Assembly (NCBI RefSeq): GCF_005221325.1
Contig: NZ_CP039889.1
Span: forward strand, 1,148,501 to 1,212,500
DNA: 64,000 bases
Origin: Agrobacterium tumefaciens
Lineage (GTDB): Bacteria; Pseudomonadota; Alphaproteobacteria; Rhizobiales; Rhizobiaceae
Direction of reading: 5' to 3'
Shown here: positions 52,130 to 61,898 of the stretch, one piece after another
Numbering within the stretch: position 1 is the stretch's first letter
Layout: each line of letters begins with the position of its first letter
Notes under the pieces: model-generated
Database searches by the model: none
What the model was told of the DNA's origin: nothing
The model's input: the letters and a program-made list of their open reading frames with translations, nothing else
Program-made: the position numbers and the translations under genes

Positions 52130-53518
52130 ATGTCCTATGATGTCGCTCTTGTGGGGTCGGGCTTCTCGGCCATCTGTACTGCCGCTCATCTTTTATCGTC
52201 TCTGCCGTCAGATGCCTCGATTGCCATTGTCGGTGATGAATCGGATTTCGGGCGTGGCACCGCCTACCGCACGGAGCTGCCCTATCATCGGCTAAACGTG
52301 CCGGCAGGAAGAATGAGTGTCTTTCCCGATCGGCCCAATGATTTTGTGGACTGGTTGACGGAGAACGGTATCACCACAGACCCCTTGGCTTTTGCCTCGC
52401 GCGGTGACTATGGCCTCTATCTTCGCGACAGGCTGGCTAACTTGCTGAGAAGCAGGGAGCAACGGGCAAGGGTGGATTTCATCCGGGCCAAGGCTTCTGC
52501 CTGTCGGCCGGACGGTGCTGGCGGCTTTTCCTTCGTCCTGGAAAATGACGAGAAGCTGCATGCGAAGAATGTGATTTTATGCCTCGGTGTCGGCTCGGCC
52601 AGTTTGCCGGTGCAAACTGTTGCGAAAGATGAAGGTGAGCCGCACCGTATCATCAGCCATTGCTGGCAACCGGGATGGCTGTCCAAAGTGAAAGCGGGCG
52701 ATCGCATTTGTATCCTGGGTTCAGGCCTGACGATGATCGATCAGGTTTTGACGCTGCGCGGGAAGGGGCATCGGGGGCCGATCCATGTCTTGTCCCGTCG
52801 CGGATTGGTGCCGCATCCGCATGTCAGCCCACCATCGCCACCTGCGGAAATGCACTTCTCCGAAGGCACAATGGAACTCAGCGGGATATTGCAGTCCCTG
52901 CGTAGGCAGGTGAGAGACGGGAGGCCCTGGCGCGCCGTGATGGATGGTTTGCGGCCGAAAACGCAAATGATTTGGCACAGCCTTACGCCAGCGCAGCGCA
53001 GTCGCTTCCTTCGACATGCCCTGCCGTGGTGGAATATTCACCGGCACCGCATCGCGCCTGAGGTTTCCGGTGCTTTCGCAAAACTGCTCTCGGACGGCAT
53101 TCTTGAAATCCATGCGGGTTACCTTCGCTCCATCGACGAACAGGAGGAGGGGATTGTGGTATGTTATCGCCGCAGGCATACGCAAATATTGAGAGAGCTG
53201 CAGGTCGATTGGGTCGTCAATTGCACGGGCATGGAGCGGGCGGGCATCGGCCATTCGCGCCTTCTTGAAACCATGCGGGATGACGAGGTTCTTTTGCTCG
53301 ATCCCTTCGGGTTGGGCGTCGAGGTGGATGACCAATCCCGTCTTTTGCGGAAGGATGGGGAAAGCTGGCCCGGTCTTTTCGCCGCCGGTGCGCTGACGGC
53401 GGGCCGTTTCTGGGAAATAACGGCTGTTCCGGATATTCGCGTGCAAGCGCAGAAGATTGCGCAGATCGTTACCGACAGGGTCGCCTCAACAATCGATCGG
53501 ATTTCCGCTCGAGGTTGA
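52130..53518 (+). CDS. FAD/NAD(P)-binding oxidoreductase (COG4529-like)
   Basis: The 462-residue protein begins with an FAD Rossmann motif VALVGSGFSAICTAAHLL (residues 5-22), followed by VGDESDFGRGTAYRTELPYHRLNVPAGRMS, which is characteristic of the YdhS/HydN-like COG4529 family. An NAD(P) motif CILGSGLTMIDQVLTL lies at about residues 200-215. Members are uncharacterised or linked to N-hydroxylation and amino-acid-related redox. It is divergent from repA and lies between parS sites 2 and 3. Its ATG follows GGAGGAATG with GGAGG 4 nt upstream. Confidence 0.88.
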   Translation: MSYDVALVGSGFSAICTAAHLLSSLPSDASIAIVGDESDFGRGTAYRTELPYHRLNVPAGRMSVFPDRPNDFVDWLTENGITTDPLAFASRGDYGLYLRDRLANLLRSREQRARVDFIRAKASACRPDGAGGFSFVLENDEKLHAKNVILCLGVGSASLPVQTVAKDEGEPHRIISHCWQPGWLSKVKAGDRICILGSGLTMIDQVLTLRGKGHRGPIHVLSRRGLVPHPHVSPPSPPAEMHFSEGTMELSGILQSLRRQVRDGRPWRAVMDGLRPKTQMIWHSLTPAQRSRFLRHALPWWNIHRHRIAPEVSGAFAKLLSDGILEIHAGYLRSIDEQEEGIVVCYRRRHTQILRELQVDWVVNCTGMERAGIGHSRLLETMRDDEVLLLDPFGLGVEVDDQSRLLRKDGESWPGLFAAGALTAGRFWEITAVPDIRVQAQKIAQIVTDRVASTIDRISARG

Positions 53519-53896
53519 GTGGCTTGAGGGTCAGTCTAAACATATAGTCTCTTGTCGCGGCCGAGTGGTATCTCGCACCATGTTAGCCGCGGCAAACTTT
53601 TCGTGCCTGTGCTGAAGACTTGTAAGATGCTGGTCACGGATGGAGAGCGGCGCGCGCGAAGACATCGGGCACACTCTCGCTGCCGTGAAAGGCAACATTC
53701 CTTTAAGATAAAGCCCGCTTTCAGAAGGCGAACCGTCCTATCTTATGACTGCAAATGAGAACTGGGCGTCGGTGGTAGGACAGCGTAGACGAAGGCCTAT
53801 TTGCTAAATTATTTACATCACTTATGGAAATGCGTGGTTAAATCGGCTATAAAGCTCGAAATATTCTATCATTGTGAAAATAATTTGCGAGGGCGC
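53519..53896. other. Intergenic region with parS site 3 and the ridA promoter
   Basis: No supported gene lies here. A short open frame at 53552-53758 has no ribosome binding site or family match. The region holds parS site 3 (53582-53597) and becomes AT-rich from 53790, where the ridA promoter must lie. I did not find a clear -35/-10 pair. Confidence 0.5.
53582..53597. promoter_or_regulatory. parS site 3
   Basis: GTTAGCCGCGGCAAAC fits GTTNNNNGCNNNNAAC. It lies 1.6 kb from site 2, beyond the oxidoreductase gene, so the centromere region extends outside the repABC operon itself. Confidence 0.85.
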
Positions 53897-54292
53897 GTGA
53901 AAAATCAGAAACTGGTAAGGTACGAGACGGCGGACAATCAGGCTGGCGGACAGCGTCGGCCCTTTGCTAAGGCCGTGCGCGCTGGCGATTTCGTTTACGT
54001 TTCCGGCCAGGTGCCAACCGTCGATGGCGAGGTCGTGACCGGCGGGATCGTCGCCCAGACCGAGCAGGTAGTTGCTAATATCAGGGATGTTCTGGCGTTG
54101 GCCGATTGTACGCTGGCTGATGTGGTCAAGGTCAATGTCTGGCTGGACGATGCCAGGGATTTCTCGAGCTTCAACGCCGTTTTTCAGAAGTACTTCATCG
54201 ATCATCCTCCGGCGCGTTCGACCGTACAATCGCCGTTGATGGTGGATGCCAAGGTGGAAATGGACGTTATCGCTTATAAGCCGCTGGCTTAA
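53897..54292 (+). CDS. RidA family enamine/imine deaminase
   Basis: The protein has 131 residues if translation begins at GTG 53897, 5 nt after GAGGG. Upstream in-frame codons look non-coding. Family motifs are FVYVSGQVPTVDGEVV, TEQVVANIRDVLALADCTLADVVKVNVWL and the catalytic Arg in HPPARSTVQ. RidA hydrolyses reactive enamines and imines such as 2-aminoacrylate. The next gene encodes a PLP enzyme of the D-threonine aldolase/D-serine dehydratase type, whose dehydratase form releases exactly such intermediates. Confidence 0.9.
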   Translation: MKNQKLVRYETADNQAGGQRRPFAKAVRAGDFVYVSGQVPTVDGEVVTGGIVAQTEQVVANIRDVLALADCTLADVVKVNVWLDDARDFSSFNAVFQKYFIDHPPARSTVQSPLMVDAKVEMDVIAYKPLA

Positions 54293-54320
54293 GGCCCCGA
54301 TTATACAATTCTGCGAGTAG

Positions 54321-55412
54321 ATGATGAGCTATCCCTGGCCTGATGCGGGCACACCTCTCAATGCGATCTCAACGCCGATGCCTGTCATTGATGAGGACAG
54401 GCTCGCGGCCAATATCCTCAGAGCGCAATCCTATCTGGACGATCACGGCAAGGCCTTCCGGCCACATATCAAAACACACAAGATACCCGCCATTGCCAAA
54501 CAGCAGCTTCAGGCGGGTGCGATCGGTATCAACTGCCAGAAGGTCAGCGAGGCGGAGGTTTTCGCGGATACCGGTTTTGAAGACATCCTCATTACCTACA
54601 ATATCCTCGGTGCGGCAAAGCTTTCGCGGCTAAAAGCGCTGAATGCGCGCATCGGCAGGCTGAGTGTCGTGGCCGATAGCGCCGTGACGATTGCCGGTCT
54701 TGCCGGTACATTTGATGCGGCAAGGCCTCTTGCCGTTCTGGTCGAATGCGATACGGGCGGCAAGCGCTGCGGTGTGCAGACGCCGGAGGCGGCATTGGCG
54801 CTAGCCGAACAGATCGTTGCGGCACCTGGCCTTATATTCAAGGGCATTTTGACCTATCCGGCACCGGGCGGCGCCGGGGCGGTGGAAAATTTCATTCGTG
54901 AGACCATGGCGTTGCTCGCGGCAAAGCGCATTGAATGCCCGGTTCGATCCAGCGGCGGCTCGCCGGATTTTTATTCCGCCCATCTTGTTCCCTCCGCCAC
55001 CGAACATCGGGCCGGCACCTATGTCTATAATGATCGTTCGATGCTGCGTGCCGGGCATTGCAGCGCTGGCGATCTCGCCATGCATGTTCTCGCGACTGTC
55101 GTATCAAAACCCACGGCCGATCGGGCCGTGCTGGATTGCGGCTCCAAGGCCCTGACCTCGGATCTTCTGGGTTTCAACGATTATGGGGTGATCGAGGGTC
55201 ATGAGGGCGCAAAAATCATCTCGCTTTCGGAAGAACATGCGGTTGTCGATCTGTCAGGCTGCGCCGGGAGCCGGCCTGAAATCGGTGATGTGGTCCAGGT
55301 CGTACCGAATCACACCTGTGTCGTCAGCAATCTTTTCGATCGGATGGTGTTCCATCGAAACGGCGTTGTAACGCGGGTAGAGCAGGTCGCGGCGCGGGGA
55401 ACAGTCTGGTAA
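54321..55412 (+). CDS. PLP enzyme of the D-threonine aldolase / D-serine dehydratase family (fold type III)
   Basis: The 363-residue protein has an alanine-racemase-like N-terminal barrel with the PLP Lys in FRPHIKTHKIPAIA (about residue 52) and a C-terminal domain with the metal-binding His-x-Cys pair in PNHTCVV. This pair is the Zn/Mn site of D-serine dehydratases and D-threonine aldolases. RSSGGSPDF and RAGTYVYNDRSML are also typical. Tandem ATGs at 54321 and 54324 are possible. It lies 28 bp after ridA and 72 bp before the MlrC-like gene. Whether it is an aldolase or a dehydratase is open. The RidA neighbour favours a dehydratase. Confidence 0.88.
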   Translation: MMSYPWPDAGTPLNAISTPMPVIDEDRLAANILRAQSYLDDHGKAFRPHIKTHKIPAIAKQQLQAGAIGINCQKVSEAEVFADTGFEDILITYNILGAAKLSRLKALNARIGRLSVVADSAVTIAGLAGTFDAARPLAVLVECDTGGKRCGVQTPEAALALAEQIVAAPGLIFKGILTYPAPGGAGAVENFIRETMALLAAKRIECPVRSSGGSPDFYSAHLVPSATEHRAGTYVYNDRSMLRAGHCSAGDLAMHVLATVVSKPTADRAVLDCGSKALTSDLLGFNDYGVIEGHEGAKIISLSEEHAVVDLSGCAGSRPEIGDVVQVVPNHTCVVSNLFDRMVFHRNGVVTRVEQVAARGTVW

Positions 55413-55484
55413 AATTACCCGGCTAATTAAATTATGAAGCGGAAGCTGCGCCAACGCAGATACCGGCAACGAGAATCGAAAGAC

Positions 55485-56963
55485 ATGCGCATCTTCACGG
55501 CGTCGCTCGCCACTGAAACCAATACGTTTTCGCCAGTCCCGACGGATATGGACGCATTTCGCGCGGCTTTTTATGCCGGTCCGGGGGAGCATCCGGAAAC
55601 GCCGACGCTCTGCTCATCGCCCGTGCCTATTCTGCGCCGCCGCGGCAAGACGGAAGGGTTTACGGTGATCGAAGGGACCTCCTGCTGGGCGGAACCGGCG
55701 GGCCTCGTCCAGCGCCAGACCTATGAAACGCTGCGGGATACCATTCTTGCCGAGCTTGCTGCTGCCCTGCCGGTGGATGCCGTGGTGCTTGGCCTGCACG
55801 GCGCCATGGTGGCGCAGGGTTATGCCGACCCGGAAGGGGATTTTCTATCCCGCATCCGGGAGATGGTCGGCCCGGATGTGCTGGTCGCGGCGGAATTTGA
55901 TCCCCACAGTCATCTGACGGCACTTCGGGTCAAAAATCTCGATATCATGGCGACGTTTCTGGAATTTCCGCATACGGATTTCGAAGAGCGCGGTGAGCAT
56001 GTCGTGGACATGGCGCTGCGCACGCTTCGGGGAGAGATCAACCCGGTCATCTCCACTTTCGATTGCCGCATGATCACCATCTACCCGACCAGCCGCGAAC
56101 CGATGCGTTCCTATGTCGACCGGTTGAAGGCGATGGAAGGCAAGGACGGTATCCTGTCGATTTCCGTCATTCACGGTTTCATGGCAGGCGACGTGCCGGA
56201 TATGGGAACGCGGATCGTTGTCGTTACTGACAATGACAAGGCAAAGGGTGATGCACTGGCCGAAAAGCTCGGCCATGAGCTGTATGCCATGCGCAAGCTG
56301 ACCGCGATGCCGATGCTGGATACGGAATCGGGTCTCGACCTTGTTCTCACCATTCGCAACGACAATCCGGAAAAGCCGGCCGTGGTATCGGACATATGGG
56401 ACAATCCCGGCGGCGGCGTCGCCGGCGACGCTACTCATATTCTGCGGCGCATGGTGGAGCGCGGCATGGATAATTTTGCCGTCGCGACGATCTGGGATCC
56501 GATTGCGGTGTCTTTCTGTCACGCCGCGGGCGAGGGGGCCGAGATCGATCTGCGCATCGGCGGCAAATCCAGCCCCGAGGGCGGGGAGCCGCTTGATTTC
56601 CGCATAAAGGTCATGCGCACCGCCGAGGCCGGCTGGCAGAGTTTCCGCAACAGCCGGGTCACGCTAGGTCGCGCCGCTGTCGTCCGGCCGCTCGGCACTG
56701 ACATCGACATCATCCTCATCACCAGCCGGACGCAGACTTATGAGCCGGATATCTTTTCCAATCTCGGCATCGATTTCGCGAAAAAGGATGTGCTGCTGGT
56801 TAAATCGACCAACCATTTCCACGCCGGCTTTGCGCCTGTCGCCTCCGAGATCGTTTATATAGCGGCTCCGACGTCCTATCCGACCGATCCGGCAAAAACG
56901 CCCTATCGCAAGGCGAGCCTTGAACTCTGGCCGCGCGTGGCCGATCCGCTGGGTCTGGATTGA
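55485..56963 (+). CDS. MlrC-like M81 family metallopeptidase
   Basis: From ATG 55485 the protein has 492 residues, the usual MlrC length. The N-terminus MRIFTASLATETNTFSPVPT is characteristic. Metal-site regions are VVLGLHGAMVAQGY, VAAEFDPHSHLT and SVIHGFMAGDVPDMG, with the C-terminal MlrC domain from about residue 300 (VVSDIWDNPGGGVAGDATHILRRM). The family is named after the last enzyme of microcystin breakdown, but most members lie in amino-acid or peptide gene sets, as here. An upstream in-frame ATG at 55434 gives a basic extension that is probably not translated. Confidence 0.9.
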   Translation: MRIFTASLATETNTFSPVPTDMDAFRAAFYAGPGEHPETPTLCSSPVPILRRRGKTEGFTVIEGTSCWAEPAGLVQRQTYETLRDTILAELAAALPVDAVVLGLHGAMVAQGYADPEGDFLSRIREMVGPDVLVAAEFDPHSHLTALRVKNLDIMATFLEFPHTDFEERGEHVVDMALRTLRGEINPVISTFDCRMITIYPTSREPMRSYVDRLKAMEGKDGILSISVIHGFMAGDVPDMGTRIVVVTDNDKAKGDALAEKLGHELYAMRKLTAMPMLDTESGLDLVLTIRNDNPEKPAVVSDIWDNPGGGVAGDATHILRRMVERGMDNFAVATIWDPIAVSFCHAAGEGAEIDLRIGGKSSPEGGEPLDFRIKVMRTAEAGWQSFRNSRVTLGRAAVVRPLGTDIDIILITSRTQTYEPDIFSNLGIDFAKKDVLLVKSTNHFHAGFAPVASEIVYIAAPTSYPTDPAKTPYRKASLELWPRVADPLGLD

Positions 56964-57021
56964 GGTGGTCGCGGTTTGCGCCTTCTTCGGGCGGAACCGC
57001 GATGCATGGTCTGGAAAGACT

Positions 57022-57591
57022 TCAGATACGCTCGAGCGTGATCAGGAAAAACGCGTTTTCGTTCTGATCCGCTTCGATGACGAACGGTAAACCGGCTTCG
57101 ATCAGCAGGCCGTCGAGTTTCTCCAGACGGTTCTTACCGCTGCCGGTGGAGACTGTCAGAGGTTGTAGCGCTAGAATAAGAGTGATGTCTCCAGCTGCTT
57201 TGCCTGAAAATAGTCCGGAATGCCTTTCCACCGCATGACGAAAGGTTGAGCGCCGGGTCATGACGTTCAGATCGACAATTGGGCCATCCGATAAGGTCGC
57301 GTTCACCGGAACATCGGCCGGAAAGGGCAGGGGCGGGCTTTCTTTTGTCAGCAGCAGCGGATCGCTGGCCGCGATTGCCAGCGCCATGCCGTTTCCCTCA
57401 AGAATGGAGAGGGTGCGGTCTATGCCCGAAAAGATCGAAAACGGCCCGTCATTTGCAACCGTCGCCATGCTGATGCGCCAGTCGAAATCCTCCACGGAAG
57501 AGCCGGGCGGAAAAATGGCAATTTCCACTGTTTCGCCGCCGCCGTTTTTCCAGGGCATTCGCTTGTAGTCGCTTGCGCGCAGCAGGGTCAT
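57022..57591 (-). CDS. hutD: HutD family protein
   Basis: From ATG 57591 the protein has 189 residues with the HutD cupin opening MTLLRASDYKRMPWKNGGGETVEIAI and the block DFDWRISMATVANDGPFSIFSGIDRTLSILEG. In Pseudomonas HutD is a governor that limits hut expression, possibly by binding formylglutamate, and is not catalytic. It is the last gene of the minus-strand hut operon, 60 bp after hutU. Confidence 0.93.
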   Translation of the reverse strand: MTLLRASDYKRMPWKNGGGETVEIAIFPPGSSVEDFDWRISMATVANDGPFSIFSGIDRTLSILEGNGMALAIAASDPLLLTKESPPLPFPADVPVNATLSDGPIVDLNVMTRRSTFRHAVERHSGLFSGKAAGDITLILALQPLTVSTGSGKNRLEKLDGLLIEAGLPFVIEADQNENAFFLITLERI

Positions 57592-57651
57592 GGTTTCCAC
57601 TTTGAGAGGGCCGGCCGGAAAGAGGTGTTTCTCTTTCCGGCCGCGAGAGGA

Positions 57652-59325
57652 TCAATTGCCGAGGATACCGGGCAGGCGCAGGCCCTGCTCTTTGGCGCAT
57701 TCCACGGCGATGTCGTAGCCGGCATCGGCGTGCCGCATGACGCCGGTTGCCGGGTCATTCCACAGCACCCGTTCCAGCCGGCGTGCGGCATCGTCGGTGC
57801 CATCGGCGCAGATGACCATGCCGGAATGTTGCGAGAAGCCCATGCCGACGCCGCCGCCGTGATGCAGCGAAACCCAGGTCGCGCCGGAGGCGGTGTTGAG
57901 CAGCGCGTTGAGGAGCGGCCAGTCGGAAACGGCGTCCGAGCCGTCTTTCATGGCTTCGGTCTCGCGGTTGGGCGATGCGACGGAGCCACTGTCGAGATGG
58001 TCACGGCCGATGACAACAGGCGCCTTCAGTTCGCCGTTCTTGACCATTTCGTTGAAGGCAAGCCCGAGACGATGGCGGTCACCAAGCCCAACCCAGCAGA
58101 TTCGCGCCGGAAGACCCTGGAACGCGATGCGCTCGCGCGCCATATCCAGCCAATTGTGCAGGTGCTTGTTATCGGGCAGCAGCTCCTTCACCTTGGCGTC
58201 GGTCTTGTAGATGTCTTCCGGATCACCGGAAAGGGCAGCCCAGCGGAACGGGCCGATACCGCGGCAAAAGAGCGGGCGGATATAGGCCGGCACGAAGCCC
58301 GGGAAGGCGAAGGCGTTTTCCAGCCCTTCATCCTTGGCGACCTGGCGGATATTGTTGCCGTAATCGAGCGTCGGAACGCCGGCATTCCAGAAATCGACCA
58401 TGGCCTGAACATGCACCTTCATCGAGGCGCGGGCGGCAGCGGCAACGGCCTTCGGGTCGCTTTCCTGCTTGGCGCGCCATTCGGCAACGGTCCAGCCGGC
58501 GGGAAGATAACCATGGACGGGATCGTGCGCCGAGGTCTGGTCGGTGACGATATCGGGGCGGACGCCGCGACGGAAAAGTTCCGGGAAGATCTCCGCGGCA
58601 TTGCCGATCAGGCCGACGGATTTCGCCTCGCCCGCCTTTGTCCACTGGTCGATCAGCGCCAGTGCCTCATCCAGCGTATGCGCCTTCGCATCGACATAGC
58701 GGGTCCGCAGGCGGAAATCGACACGGGTTTCATCGCATTCGACGGCGAGGCAGCAGGCTCCGGCCATGACGGCGGCCAGCGGCTGTGCGCCACCCATGCC
58801 GCCGAGACCGCCGGTCAGGATCCATTTGCCCTTCAGGTTGCCGTCATAATGCTGGCGACCGGCCTCGACAAAGGTTTCATAGGTGCCCTGCACGATGCCC
58901 TGCGTGCCGATGTAAATCCACGAACCAGCCGTCATCTGGCCGTACATCGCAAGACCCTTCTTATCCAGCTCGTTGAAATGATCCCAGTTCGCCCAATGCG
59001 GCACCAGATTGGAGTTGGCGATCAGGACACGCGGCGCATCCTTGTGGGTGTGGAACACGCCGACCGGCTTGCCGGACTGCACGATGAGGGTTTCATCCTC
59101 GTTCAGGTCCTTCAGCGTCGCGACGATGCGGTCGAAATCGTCCCAGGTGCGGGCGGCTCGGCCGATGCCGCCATAAACCACCAGCTCATGCGGGCGCTCT
59201 GCGACGTCAGGGTCGAGATTGTTCATCAGCATGCGCAGCGGCGCTTCCGTCATCCAGCTTTTGGCATTGAGTTCAGTGCCCTGCGGTGCACGGACGTCGC
59301 GAATATTGTGGCGTGGATTGTTCAT
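57652..59325 (-). CDS. hutU: Urocanate hydratase
   Basis: From ATG 59325 (AAGGGG upstream) the protein has 557 residues, exactly the usual length. Motifs include [45 protein letters not shown] [16 protein letters not shown], the NAD-binding [18 protein letters not shown] and the signature [23 protein letters not shown]. It is an NAD-dependent hydratase that converts urocanate to imidazolone propionate in the cytoplasm. It lies 14 bp after hutG. Confidence 0.97.
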   Translation of the reverse strand: MNNPRHNIRDVRAPQGTELNAKSWMTEAPLRMLMNNLDPDVAERPHELVVYGGIGRAARTWDDFDRIVATLKDLNEDETLIVQSGKPVGVFHTHKDAPRVLIANSNLVPHWANWDHFNELDKKGLAMYGQMTAGSWIYIGTQGIVQGTYETFVEAGRQHYDGNLKGKWILTGGLGGMGGAQPLAAVMAGACCLAVECDETRVDFRLRTRYVDAKAHTLDEALALIDQWTKAGEAKSVGLIGNAAEIFPELFRRGVRPDIVTDQTSAHDPVHGYLPAGWTVAEWRAKQESDPKAVAAAARASMKVHVQAMVDFWNAGVPTLDYGNNIRQVAKDEGLENAFAFPGFVPAYIRPLFCRGIGPFRWAALSGDPEDIYKTDAKVKELLPDNKHLHNWLDMARERIAFQGLPARICWVGLGDRHRLGLAFNEMVKNGELKAPVVIGRDHLDSGSVASPNRETEAMKDGSDAVSDWPLLNALLNTASGATWVSLHHGGGVGMGFSQHSGMVICADGTDDAARRLERVLWNDPATGVMRHADAGYDIAVECAKEQGLRLPGILGN

Positions 59326-59339
59326 GTGCTTTCCCCTTA

Positions 59340-60140
59340 TCATTTCGTGTCGAGCGCAAATTTTTCCATGCGCGTGAGAATGGTCTTGAGATGGGTGCGA
59401 AGCCGTTCGGCTTTGCCAGTGTCATAGGCAAAAGGCGGATGCTCACTTTGAAGATGGGTGGACTGCGACAGTTCCATCTGAATGGCATGCACGCCGGTTT
59501 CCGGTTTTCCGTAATGGCGCGTCGTCCAGCCACCTTTGAAGCGGCCGTTCAGAATGCTGTTATAGCCGTCAGCCGCCGCGGTCACTTCGACGGCGATTTT
59601 CTCGATGGCCGGATCGCAGGTCTTGCCCATATCCGTGCCGATGTTGAAATCCGGCAGCTTACCCTCGAACAGGAAGGGGATATGTGAGCGGATCGAATGG
59701 CAATCATAGAGAATGGCGACGCCATGGATGGATTTCACCCGTTCGATTTCCGCCGCAAGGGCTGCGTGATAGGGCGCGTGGAAGCTTTCAAGGAGATATG
59801 CGATCTCGGCTTCGTTCGGCTCCGCTCCCGTTTTCCAGATGGCCTTTCCGTCGAAGTCCGTTTCCGGGATAAGGCCGGTCGTGTTCTGGCCGGGATAAAG
59901 GCTCACGCCGGAGGGATCGCGGTTTGCATCGATCACGTAGCGATGGAACGTTGCCCGCACGCTTGTCGCGTTTTCGAGAAGCCCGGCATAAAGCTCATGG
60001 ATATGCCAATCGGTATCGGCGAGAATTTTGCCGTTGTCGTTGAGGCGGTCCCAAATTTCCGCCGGCACATCCGTACCGGTGTGGGGCAGGCCGAGGATGA
60101 TGGGCGAGCTACCCTGGTGAAGAGAGAACGGCGTGTTCAT
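59340..60140 (-). CDS. hutG: N-formylglutamate deformylase
   Basis: The 266-residue protein has the HutG motifs [52 protein letters not shown] and [12 protein letters not shown], with [22 protein letters not shown]. It releases formate and glutamate from N-formylglutamate, the last step of the HutF-HutG branch. The presence of hutF at the right edge fits this five-step route, which bypasses the HutE-type formiminoglutamase. It is separated from hutH by the second copy of the composite repeat. Confidence 0.95.
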   Translation of the reverse strand: MNTPFSLHQGSSPIILGLPHTGTDVPAEIWDRLNDNGKILADTDWHIHELYAGLLENATSVRATFHRYVIDANRDPSGVSLYPGQNTTGLIPETDFDGKAIWKTGAEPNEAEIAYLLESFHAPYHAALAAEIERVKSIHGVAILYDCHSIRSHIPFLFEGKLPDFNIGTDMGKTCDPAIEKIAVEVTAAADGYNSILNGRFKGGWTTRHYGKPETGVHAIQMELSQSTHLQSEHPPFAYDTGKAERLRTHLKTILTRMEKFALDTK

Positions 60141-60164
60141 CGACCAGCCCCTTCTATCGTGGGG

Positions 60165-60307
60165 TTACCCCCCTCTGCCCTGCCGGGCATCTCCCCCTCA
60201 AGGGGGGAGATCGGCAAGAGGATAATACCCTGCCAATAGAACGAGTGAGCACGGCATCTGATCTTTCCCCTTAAGGGGGAGATGCCCGGCAGGGCAGAGG
60301 GGGGTAA
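60165..60307. repeat. Composite palindromic repeat (copy 2) between hutG and hutH
   Basis: Left arm 60165-60212 and right arm 60260-60307 are near-perfect reverse complements of about 48 bp with a 47-bp spacer. They belong to the same family as 24131-24298. The internal hairpin reads TGCCC-TGCC-GGGCA in place of TGTCC-TGCC-GGACA, both sides changed together. It is transcribed inside the hut operon. Confidence 0.85.
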
Positions 60308-60353
60308 CCCCCGTGCACAGACAGAATTGGAGGAGGATAAAACGTCCATCACC

Positions 60354-61898
60354 TCAAACCTCCAGCTTCGGTAGAATGCCGCCCGAAATCGTCGAAACCA
60401 ACGCGCCAGAGGCAATCAGCTCCGCCGCCGCCTTCAAATCCGGCGCCATATAGCGGTCTTCTTCCAGCGACGGGATTTCTGCCCGCAGCACAGCAATCAC
60501 CTTCTGCAATTCGGGGCTGGTTTTCAGCGGTCCGCGCAGCTCCACACCCTGAACGGCCGAAAGCGCCTCGATTCCGAGGATGGCAAAGAGATTATCGGTC
60601 ATCGGCAATAGACGACGCGCACCATGGCAGGCCATCGAGACATGGTCTTCCTGATTGGCCGAAGTCGGCGTCGAATCGACTGAGGCCGGGTGCGCCATCT
60701 GCTTGTTCTCGCTCATCAGCGCAGCGGAGGTGACTTCGGCGATCATCAGGCCGGAATTCAGGCCCGGCTTCTTGGAAAGAAAGGCAGGCAGACCATAAGA
60801 AAGCGCCGGATCGACCAGCAGCGCCACACGGCGCTGGGCGATCGCGCCGATTTCACAAATGGCAAGCGCCGTCTGGTCGGCGGCAAAGGCCACCGGCTCG
60901 GCGTGGAAGTTACCGCCGGAAACGACGGAATTGTCCGATAGTACCAGCGGATTGTCGGTCACCGCATTGGCTTCGATTTCCAGCGTGCGGGCCACCTGGC
61001 GCAGAAGATCGAGGCAGGCGCCGTCGACCTGCGGCTGGCAGCGAATGCAATAGGGATCCTGCACCCGCTCGTCGCCCTCGATATGGCTGACGCGGATTTC
61101 CGAGCCCTCCAGCAGCCGGCGCAGCGCCGCACCGGCATCGATCTGGCCTTTGTGACCGCGCAGGCTGTGAATATCAGGGTGGAAGGGCGCGGATGAGCCC
61201 ATGGCGGCGTCGGTGGAAAGCGCACCGGTGATCAGTGCTGCCTGTGCTGCGCGATGGGCGCGGAAAAGCCCGGCCAGCGCCAGCGCTGTCGAGGTCTGCG
61301 TGCCATTGATCAGCGCCAGCCCTTCTTTTGCCGCAAGAACCACCGGCGTCAGCCCGGCTTTCGCCAGCGCCTCGCCGGCGGGAAGAAGCGCGGCCTCATA
61401 AAAGGCCTCGCCTTCGCCCATCATAACGGCGGCCATATGGGCAAGCGGCGCGAGATCGCCGGAAGCGCCGACTGAACCCTTTTCGGGAATGACGGGGATG
61501 ACGCCCTTTTCCAACATGCCCTCGATCAGACGAACCAGTTCCAGCCGCACACCGGATGCGCCGCGGCCGAGCGAAACCAGCTTCAGCGCCATGATCAGCC
61601 GTACGATATTTTCAGGAAGCGCTGCGCCGACCCCACAGCAATGCGACAGGATGAGATTGCGCTGCAGCGTCGCCACATCGGCGGCGTCGATCTTGATGGA
61701 AGCAAGCTTTCCGAAACCAGTATTGATGCCATAGACCGGCGCATTGCCGGCGGCGATTTCGGCAATGCGGGCCGCCGCTTTTTCAATGCCGGCATCGAAG
61801 GAGCGATCGAGCTTTGCCGTGCCGTTTTCCCAGTAGATTGCGGCAAGATCGGCAAGCGTCACGGCGCCTGGATGAAGCGTGATGGTTTTCATGGTCAT
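60354..61898 (-). CDS. hutH: Histidine ammonia-lyase
   Basis: The 514-residue protein has the MIO-forming Ala-Ser-Gly in [16 protein letters not shown] (about residues 140-155), [11 protein letters not shown] with the catalytic Tyr, and [15 protein letters not shown]. It converts L-histidine to urocanate and ammonia. The ATG at 61898 overlaps the hutI stop (ATGA); an ATG at 61892 is also possible. First catabolic step of the hut pathway. Confidence 0.97.
   Translation of the reverse strand: MTMKTITLHPGAVTLADLAAIYWENGTAKLDRSFDAGIEKAAARIAEIAAGNAPVYGINTGFGKLASIKIDAADVATLQRNLILSHCCGVGAALPENIVRLIMALKLVSLGRGASGVRLELVRLIEGMLEKGVIPVIPEKGSVGASGDLAPLAHMAAVMMGEGEAFYEAALLPAGEALAKAGLTPVVLAAKEGLALINGTQTSTALALAGLFRAHRAAQAALITGALSTDAAMGSSAPFHPDIHSLRGHKGQIDAGAALRRLLEGSEIRVSHIEGDERVQDPYCIRCQPQVDGACLDLLRQVARTLEIEANAVTDNPLVLSDNSVVSGGNFHAEPVAFAADQTALAICEIGAIAQRRVALLVDPALSYGLPAFLSKKPGLNSGLMIAEVTSAALMSENKQMAHPASVDSTPTSANQEDHVSMACHGARRLLPMTDNLFAILGIEALSAVQGVELRGPLKTSPELQKVIAVLRAEIPSLEEDRYMAPDLKAAAELIASGALVSTISGGILPKLEV

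Noticed and set aside
53552..53758. A 68-codon plus-strand open frame over parS site 3
   Set aside because: Its codons run through the parS palindrome, the product is Arg-rich and there is no start signal.
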